The notes under the pieces were generated by a model. It was not told the DNA's origin. It searched no databases and saw only the letters and a list, made by a program, of their open reading frames with translations. From positions 682,001-746,000 of the forward strand of contig NZ_JAQISN010000002.1 of the NCBI RefSeq assembly GCF_037450285.1: DNA of 64,000 bases, written 5' to 3'. The translations under genes and the position numbers were made by a program. This stretch comes from Erwinia sp. SLM-02. Its GTDB lineage: Bacteria > Pseudomonadota > Gammaproteobacteria > Enterobacterales > Enterobacteriaceae. Below, piece by piece: positions 58,524 to 64,000 of the stretch (positions are counted from its first letter, which is position 1; each line of letters starts with the position of its first letter).

Positions 58524-59717
58524 TCAGATTACCGCAGCGATAGCTTCCGCCACCTGACGCACGTTGTTATGGTTCAGACCGGCGACGCAGATACGGCCGC
58601 TGGCGATCAGGTAAACGCCAAACTCGTTGCGCAGGCGGTCAACCTGCGCCGCGCTCAGGCCGGTGTAGCTGAACATTCCGCGCTGCTTCAGCAGGTAGTC
58701 GAAGTTTTTACCCGGTGCCGCCTGGCTCAGCACGTCCACCAGCGTCTGGCGCATTTCCTGGATGCGCACGCGCATCGCTTCCACTTGCGCCAGCCAGTTC
58801 GCCTTCAGATCGGCATCGTTCAGCACGCAGGAAACCACCTGCGCACCAAAGTTCGGCGGGCTGGAGTAGTTGCGGCGAACGGTCGCTTTCAGCTGGCCCA
58901 GCACGCGGGAGGCTTCGTCGGCATCGTCACAGACGATTGACAGGCCGCCAACGCGCTCACCGTACAGCGAGAAGATTTTCGAGAAGGAGTTGCTGACCAG
59001 TGCCGGCAGGCCCGCTGCAGCAATGGCGCGAATCGCATAGGCGTCCTCTTCCATGCCGCCGCCAAAGCCCTGATAGGCGATGTCGAGGAACGGGATCAGC
59101 TCGCGCGCTTTCAGCACTTCGGTGACTTTATCCCACTGATCGTTGGTCAGATCCGCGCCGGTCGGGTTGTGGCAGCACGGATGCAGCAGCACGATGCTCT
59201 GCGCCGGCAGGGCGTGCAGTTTTTCCAGCAGCGCATCAAATTTCACGCCGTTGGTTGCCGGGTCGTACCACGGGTAGGTGTTCACCGTGAAGCCGGCACC
59301 GGCAAAGATAGCAATGTGGTTTTCCCAGGTCGGATCGCTGACCCACACCTGTGAATTCGGGAAATAGTATTTAAGGAAATCTGCGCCGACTTTCAACGCG
59401 CCGGAGCCGCCCAGCGTCTGAATAGTCGCGATACGGCCCGCTTTCAGTACCGGATGGTCCGCACCAAACAGCAGCGGTGCAACCGCGCTACGGTAAGGCG
59501 GCAGGCCTTCCATCGGCAGATACAGTGACGCCATCTGCGGTTTGGCATTCAGCAGCGCTTCCGCTTTCGCCACGGCGTCCATCTGCGGGATTGCACCCTG
59601 TGCGTCGTAATACAGGCCGATGCTCAGGTTTACCTTGTGCGCACGATCGTCCTGCTTGAACGTTTCCATCAGAGAAAGAATTGGATCGCCAGCATAGGCA
59701 TCAACATTTTGAAACAC
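58524..59717 (-). CDS. tyrB: aromatic amino acid aminotransferase
   Basis: 397 residues, the E. coli TyrB length. The PLP Lys lies in SNSFSKIFSLYGER, with GGSGALKVGADF and HNPTGADLT also conserved. It makes tyrosine and phenylalanine, and also leucine, from their 2-oxoacids. GTG 59717 is chosen: it gives the same N-terminus as E. coli (VFQ...DAYAGDP) and has GGAG at 9 bp, whereas ATG 59732 has none. No TyrR box is evident in the 74-bp gap upstream. Confidence 0.96.
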   Translation of the reverse strand: MFQNVDAYAGDPILSLMETFKQDDRAHKVNLSIGLYYDAQGAIPQMDAVAKAEALLNAKPQMASLYLPMEGLPPYRSAVAPLLFGADHPVLKAGRIATIQTLGGSGALKVGADFLKYYFPNSQVWVSDPTWENHIAIFAGAGFTVNTYPWYDPATNGVKFDALLEKLHALPAQSIVLLHPCCHNPTGADLTNDQWDKVTEVLKARELIPFLDIAYQGFGGGMEEDAYAIRAIAAAGLPALVSNSFSKIFSLYGERVGGLSIVCDDADEASRVLGQLKATVRRNYSSPPNFGAQVVSCVLNDADLKANWLAQVEAMRVRIQEMRQTLVDVLSQAAPGKNFDYLLKQRGMFSYTGLSAAQVDRLRNEFGVYLIASGRICVAGLNHNNVRQVAEAIAAVI

Positions 59718-59791
59718 GGTGCAGATCTCCATTTAATAATCAGTCATTCTGACGACGGTTAACCCCGCGTCACGTAGTCATACAGAGGATA

Positions 59792-60409
59792 TTACACGAA
59801 GTAACGGCCCGGGCGATGGTTCATGGCAATAATCAGGTTCAGGATCACCGCGCCCAGAATCGACGCCACCAGCATTTCGCGGGTTACGACAAACAGCGAG
59901 GCCAGCACCACGCAGGTGTCCACGCCCATTTGCAGTTTACCGGCACGGATACCGTAGCGATCCTGCAGCCACAGCGCGAGGATATTGATACCTCCCAGGC
60001 TGGCCTTATGGCGGAATAACACTATAAACCCAATGCCGGTCACCACGTTACCGAACAGTGTCGCATAAAAGGGATCCAGTGCCGCAAAATGAATAAACAG
60101 CGGGTGCAGCTGGGAGAACAGCGACACCAGGCCAACCGCGCAGAAGGTTTTAATGGTGAAGGCCCAGCCCATGCGCTTCACCGCCAGCCAGTAAAACGGC
60201 AGGTTGATGGCAAAGAAGGCCAGGCCAAAGGTGCTTTTGGTGATGTAGCTAATCAGGAAGGCGATCCCCGCCGTGCCGCCGGTCAGCGCGCCGGCCTGCT
60301 TCATCAGCGTCACGCCGAAGGAAACCATCAGCGTACCCAGCACGATTGCCATGATGTCTTCGACCAGGGTATGGGGGATTTTTGCGGGTTGTTCTACGAC
60401 GTTATCCAT
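59792..60409 (-). CDS. YitT-family inner-membrane protein
   Basis: 205 residues with about five or six hydrophobic helices and the family motif GTAGIAFLISYIT followed by a NLPFYW segment. Function unknown in general. It lies between tyrB and an Lrp-type gene where E. coli has alr. Its transcription may continue into tyrB (74-bp gap). Confidence 0.8.
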   Translation of the reverse strand: MDNVVEQPAKIPHTLVEDIMAIVLGTLMVSFGVTLMKQAGALTGGTAGIAFLISYITKSTFGLAFFAINLPFYWLAVKRMGWAFTIKTFCAVGLVSLFSQLHPLFIHFAALDPFYATLFGNVVTGIGFIVLFRHKASLGGINILALWLQDRYGIRAGKLQMGVDTCVVLASLFVVTREMLVASILGAVILNLIIAMNHRPGRYFV

Positions 60410-60675
60410 CTTGTTTCTCGGGGGCTAAGTTGTGCGATTATCTCCCTGATAGTTAGCAAAAATCACACCAGATCGGGGGGGCGATGGCCCCTGAATCAGC
60501 CTGAAGAATTAACCCGTTGAATAAAATGCGCTTTAATTTTACATTTTGTGCGTAAAAATCGATTAATGTCGTCACTTCACGCACATTTCAGCATTTTCGC
60601 GCACAACATACGCATTCACAATGATGCAGGTGCACAATAAAGGTGCATCAGTTGCACCATTTTAGCGCATTGGCC

Positions 60676-61146
60676 TCAGGCCTGCGCCAGCATGCCGTTC
60701 TCTTTCAGACGATCCAGCACTACCGACGTTTTCACGTGTGCAACGCTTTTATGCCCGGCAACCAGCTGGCTGATCAGCGCGCTTAATCCCGCCAGATCGG
60801 CCACCGCCACCTTCAGCAAATAGTCGGCATCGCCGGTGGTTTTATAAGCGTCAACGATCGCCGACTGCTCCGCCACCATGCGGTGAAAGCTGTCAACGTA
60901 CTCCAGGGTATGGTTGATCAGGCGCACTTCAATCAGGCCGATGACCCCCATCCCTACCGCGTCCGGCGACAGCCGCGCGTGATAGCCGAGGATCAGGCCC
61001 GCCTGCTCAAGATTAATGCGGCGGCGCGAGCACTGCGAGGCGGATAACCCGACCAGGTCACTCAGTTCCTGATTAGTCAGCCGTCCGTTACTTTCCAGTA
61101 AAGTCAGTATCTTAAAGTCAAAATCATCAATCTGGGTCATCGTCAT
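60676..61146 (-). CDS. Lrp/AsnC-family transcriptional regulator
   Basis: 156 residues: N-terminal helix-turn-helix (LTNQELSDLVGLSASQCSRRR) and a C-terminal RAM/ACT domain. Two close ATG codons (61146 and 61140); the second has the better spaced GGA. Probably responds to an amino acid and may control the YitT gene 266 bp downstream. Confidence 0.9.
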   Translation of the reverse strand: MTMTQIDDFDFKILTLLESNGRLTNQELSDLVGLSASQCSRRRINLEQAGLILGYHARLSPDAVGMGVIGLIEVRLINHTLEYVDSFHRMVAEQSAIVDAYKTTGDADYLLKVAVADLAGLSALISQLVAGHKSVAHVKTSVVLDRLKENGMLAQA

Positions 61147-61257
61147 TCCATGCCGGTGTCAGGGGAGAGCTTGTTGACAGATAACCGTATTTTTTGTCGT
61201 GTTGTCCAACACTATTTTTCGCGGGGGGATGAAACGCAGACCGAACCTGGAAGGAAC

Positions 61258-61279
61258 GGCGGCCCCTCGCGGAGCCGCC
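61258..61279 (-). terminator. dnaB terminator hairpin
   Basis: Minus strand GGCGGCTCC and GGGGCCGCC around a GCGA loop (one wobble), about 16 bp after the dnaB stop codon; only a weak T-rich tail. Confidence 0.6.
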
Positions 61280-61295
61280 TGTTTCAAGCTTGTCA

Positions 61296-62711
61296 TTACT
61301 CGTCGTCGTACTGCGGACCGGCGTAGTTGTCAAAGCGCGACCACTGGCCGTTAAAGGTCAGGCGCACCGTACCGATCGGGCCGTTACGCTGTTTACCGAG
61401 GATGATTTCGGCCACCCCTTTCAGATCGCTGTTCTCGTGATACACCTCATCACGATAGATAAACATGATCAGGTCAGCATCCTGCTCGATGGAGCCGGAT
61501 TCACGCAGATCGGAATTGACCGGGCGCTTATCCGCGCGCTGCTCCAGCGATCGGTTAAGCTGCGACAGCGCCACCACCGGCACCTGCAGCTCTTTCGCCA
61601 GCGCCTTCAGCGAGCGGGAGATTTCGGCAATTTCCAGCGTTCGGTTTTCCGACAGCGCAGGCACGCGCATCAGCTGCAGGTAGTCGATCATAATCAGGCT
61701 CAGCCCGCCGTGCTCGCGGAAGATACGGCGTGCGCGGGATCGCACCTCGGTCGGGGTCAGACCGGAGGAGTCATCGATAAACATGTTCTTCTTTTCCAGC
61801 AGGATCCCCATGGTGCTGGAAATACGCGCCCAGTCCTCATCATCGAGCTGGCCGGTACGGATTTTGGTCTGGTCCACGCGCGACAGCGAGGCCAGCATAC
61901 GCATCATGATCTGCTCACCGGGCATTTCGAGGCTGAAAATCAGCACCGGCTTATCCTGCAGCATCGCGGCGTTTTCACACAGGTTCATCGCAAAGGTGGT
62001 TTTACCCATCGACGGACGCGCGGCAACGATAATCAGGTCCGAACGCTGTAACCCGGCGGTCTTTTTATTAAGATCCTGATAGCCGGTATCCACGCCGGTT
62101 ACGCCGTCGTGCGGCGTCTGGTACAGCGATTCAATACGGCTGATGGTCGCTTCGAGGATCTGATCGACGCTTTTCGGCCCTTCATCCTTGTTGGCGCGGT
62201 TTTCGGCGATCTGGAACACGCGGGATTCCGCCAGATCGAGCAGATCTTCACTGCTGCGCCCCTGCGGATCGTAGCCCGCATCGGCGATTTCGTTGGCGAC
62301 GGAGATCATCTCACGTACCACGGCACGTTCGCGCACGATGTCGGCATAGGCACCGATATTCGCCGCGCTTGGCGTGTTTTTCGACAGCTCGGCGAGATAG
62401 GCGAAGCCGCCCACCAGGCTCAGTTCGCTTTTGGTTTCCAGTGACTCGGAAAGCGTAATCAGGTCAATGGGCTTACCCAGTTCCAGCAGGCGCTGCATTT
62501 CCGCGAAGATCATGCGGTGCGGACGGCTGAAGAAGTCCTTCGCCACCACGCGTTCAGAGACGTTATCCCAGCGTTCGTTATCCAGCATTAAACCGCCCAA
62601 CACCGACTGCTCAGCTTCCAGCGAGTGCGGGGGCAGCTTCAGACCTTCCATCTGGCGATCGCGCGGCTCTCGGTTTTCGAAGGATTTGTTGGTGGGTTTA
62701 TTTCCTGCCAT
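61296..62711 (-). CDS. dnaB: replicative DNA helicase
   Basis: 471 residues, the E. coli length. N-terminal helical domain that binds primase, then a RecA-type motor with Walker A ARPSMGKT and Walker B LIMIDYLQLM. Hexameric helicase of the replication fork. Divergent from qor as in E. coli; alr is not downstream. Confidence 0.98.
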   Translation of the reverse strand: MAGNKPTNKSFENREPRDRQMEGLKLPPHSLEAEQSVLGGLMLDNERWDNVSERVVAKDFFSRPHRMIFAEMQRLLELGKPIDLITLSESLETKSELSLVGGFAYLAELSKNTPSAANIGAYADIVRERAVVREMISVANEIADAGYDPQGRSSEDLLDLAESRVFQIAENRANKDEGPKSVDQILEATISRIESLYQTPHDGVTGVDTGYQDLNKKTAGLQRSDLIIVAARPSMGKTTFAMNLCENAAMLQDKPVLIFSLEMPGEQIMMRMLASLSRVDQTKIRTGQLDDEDWARISSTMGILLEKKNMFIDDSSGLTPTEVRSRARRIFREHGGLSLIMIDYLQLMRVPALSENRTLEIAEISRSLKALAKELQVPVVALSQLNRSLEQRADKRPVNSDLRESGSIEQDADLIMFIYRDEVYHENSDLKGVAEIILGKQRNGPIGTVRLTFNGQWSRFDNYAGPQYDDE

Positions 62712-62809
62712 AGTGATGTGCTACCAAAAATCTTGTGGGGGACGCGTAAGTATACTCGTTTGCGCCGCTGCCGTCCTCCTGCATTAAGTCGTAATCCACA
62801 GGAGTGAGC

Positions 62810-63790
62810 ATGGCAAAACGTATACAAATCAGCCAGCACGGCGGACCGGAAGTGATGCAGGCGATCGATTTTGATCCTGCCGATCCCAAGAATGGCGAGG
62901 TGCAGATTGAGAATAAAGCGATAGGGATTAACTACATTGATACCTATGTGCGCAGCGGTCTGTATCCCGCTTCGCTCCCGACCGGGCTGGGCAGCGAGGC
63001 CGCCGGGATCGTCAGGCGCGTAGGGCCGGGTGTGACGGCGCTGAAGACGGGTGACCGCGTGGTTTACGCTCAGGCAACGCTGGGTGCCTACAGCGAGGTG
63101 CACAACGTGGCGGTAGACCGAGTGGCGCTGCTGCCCGATGCCATTTCGTTTGAGCAGGCGGCCGCCTCATTCCTGAAGGGCCTGACGGTCTATTATCTGC
63201 TGCGCCAGACCTATGTCGTGCAGCCCGATGAACGCTTCCTGTTCCACGCCGCTGCCGGTGGCGTTGGGCTGATTGCCTGCCAGTGGGCGAAGGCGCTGGG
63301 TGCGCATCTGATCGGCACCGTAGGCTCGGCGGAAAAAGCGCAGCGGGCGAAGGATGCCGGGGCCTGGGCCACCATAAACTATCGCCAGGAGAATATTGCC
63401 CAGCGCGTCAGCGAGCTGACCGAAGGGAAAAAGCTGCGCGTGGTGTATGACTCGGTCGGTAAAGATACCTGGGAAGCCTCGCTCGACTGCCTGCAAAGGC
63501 GCGGTCTGATGGTCAGCTTTGGCAACGCCTCCGGCCCGGTGACCGGGGTGGATCTGGGCATTCTGAACCAGAAAGGATCGCTGTACGTCACCCGCCCTTC
63601 ACTGTATGGCTACATCACCACCCGCGATGCGCTGACCCAGGCCAGCAACGAGCTGTTCTCCCTGCTGGCCAGCGGCGCGATTAAGGTGGACGTGCCGGAA
63701 TCGCAGAAGTTTGCGCTGGTGGATGCCCGTCGTGCGCACCAGGCGCTGGAAAGCCGCGTGACCCAGGGATCCAGCCTGCTCATCCCATAA
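62810..63790 (+). CDS. qor: NADPH:quinone oxidoreductase
   Basis: 326 residues, zinc-free MDR enzyme. NADPH site in HAAAGGVGLIACQW, substrate region NYIDTYVRSGLYP. Reduces quinones by one electron. ATG 62810 follows AGGAGTGAGC; GTG 62804 is in frame but overlaps the ribosome site. Confidence 0.96.
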   Translation: MAKRIQISQHGGPEVMQAIDFDPADPKNGEVQIENKAIGINYIDTYVRSGLYPASLPTGLGSEAAGIVRRVGPGVTALKTGDRVVYAQATLGAYSEVHNVAVDRVALLPDAISFEQAAASFLKGLTVYYLLRQTYVVQPDERFLFHAAAGGVGLIACQWAKALGAHLIGTVGSAEKAQRAKDAGAWATINYRQENIAQRVSELTEGKKLRVVYDSVGKDTWEASLDCLQRRGLMVSFGNASGPVTGVDLGILNQKGSLYVTRPSLYGYITTRDALTQASNELFSLLASGAIKVDVPESQKFALVDARRAHQALESRVTQGSSLLIP

Positions 63791-63796
63791 AAAAAT

Positions 63797-63818
63797 GGGG
63801 CTTCCTTGCGGAAGCCCC
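63797..63818. terminator. qor terminator
   Basis: GGGGCTTCC pairs with GGAAGCCCC around a TTGC loop, followed by TTTTG on the plus strand and preceded by A-rich sequence, so it can act in both directions. The remaining 180 bp of the window hold no visible gene. Confidence 0.9.
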
Positions 63819-64000
63819 TTTTGTTTCTTTCTTTTTTTAGTTCGCGCTGGGTGTAGGGTCAGCGGCGATGAATACGCTTTGTTTCAATCCAGCCATCCTG
63901 ACAGAATTTATAAGTAAAAAATATGTTTAATTGCGAATTGCGCTGAATAATGTTTCACGTTGTGATCTAAAGCGCATTCGCCCGTCGCCGATGATTACAA

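Noticed and set aside
63939..63980. TGTGA-like sequence near the right edge as a possible CRP site
   Set aside because: Only one half-site matches and no downstream gene is visible in the window.

Overview
The window looks like the chromosome of an Enterobacterales member close to Erwinia or Pantoea. It carries the enterobacterial core genes ssb/uvrA (divergent, sharing a LexA box), yjbQ, tyrB, dnaB and qor in E. coli-like relative order. It is GC-rich throughout and has no insertion sequence, tRNA, rRNA or CRISPR array that I could see. Large accessory metabolic blocks sit between the core genes.

Layout. 1-4.8 kb: an ACS-type MFS carrier (cut by the left edge) and an enolase-superfamily sugar-acid dehydratase, divergent from a ribokinase-like kinase and an orphan GatC-like PTS IIC. 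5.0-13.0 kb: a sucrose/fructan locus with two outer-membrane porins, a periplasmic GH32-like enzyme, a cytoplasmic sucrose hydrolase, a CscB-type symporter and a divergent LacI regulator with palindromic operators. 13.1-19.7 kb: an AfuABC-type ABC importer, a rare fusion of inositol monophosphatase with a dual-specificity phosphatase, and a LacI regulator; together these suggest import and dephosphorylation of a phosphorylated polyol or sugar. 20.0-21.2 kb: an MFS carrier behind a leader terminator. 21.3-23.4 kb: an AT-richer AbiE-like nucleotidyltransferase/winged-helix pair with a perfect palindromic operator. 23.5-28.5 kb: ssb, uvrA and a YahK-like alcohol dehydrogenase.

28.5-38.7 kb is the most striking part. 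Two convergent operons carry a NitT/TauT-type ABC importer, a HisD-like dehydrogenase, an APH-fold kinase, a Zn-alcohol dehydrogenase, an SDR, and on the other strand an FMN alpha-hydroxyacid dehydrogenase and a HisC-like aminotransferase. Each operon is preceded by a sequence matching a sigma-54 promoter (GG-N10-GC), an NtrC-like site (GCAC-N7-GTGC) and the same palindrome TGTATATACA near the predicted start. This reads as a nitrogen-limitation-induced catabolic pathway for an unknown, probably amino- and/or sulfonate-containing, compound.

39.0-48.8 kb: a LacI-controlled ribose-type ABC locus with TenA_E-like, BtpA-like, PfkB, phosphotriesterase-like, amidotransferase-like and M20 enzymes. 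The kinase gene is embedded antisense between two genes of the opposite strand, and two identical perfect operators lie upstream of the transporter. 48.9-57.6 kb: a MetNIQ-type importer in one operon with a second, divergent LuxS-like protein, an SDR, a BisC-type molybdoenzyme and an iron-type alcohol dehydrogenase, with a divergent aminotransferase; this suggests salvage of an oxidised or ribosylated organosulfur compound. 57.8-63.8 kb: yjbQ, a 13-unit 8-bp tandem repeat, tyrB, a YitT-type membrane protein and an Lrp-type regulator (where E. coli has alr), dnaB and qor.

All functions are read from sequence motifs and remembered family features; no database search was run.
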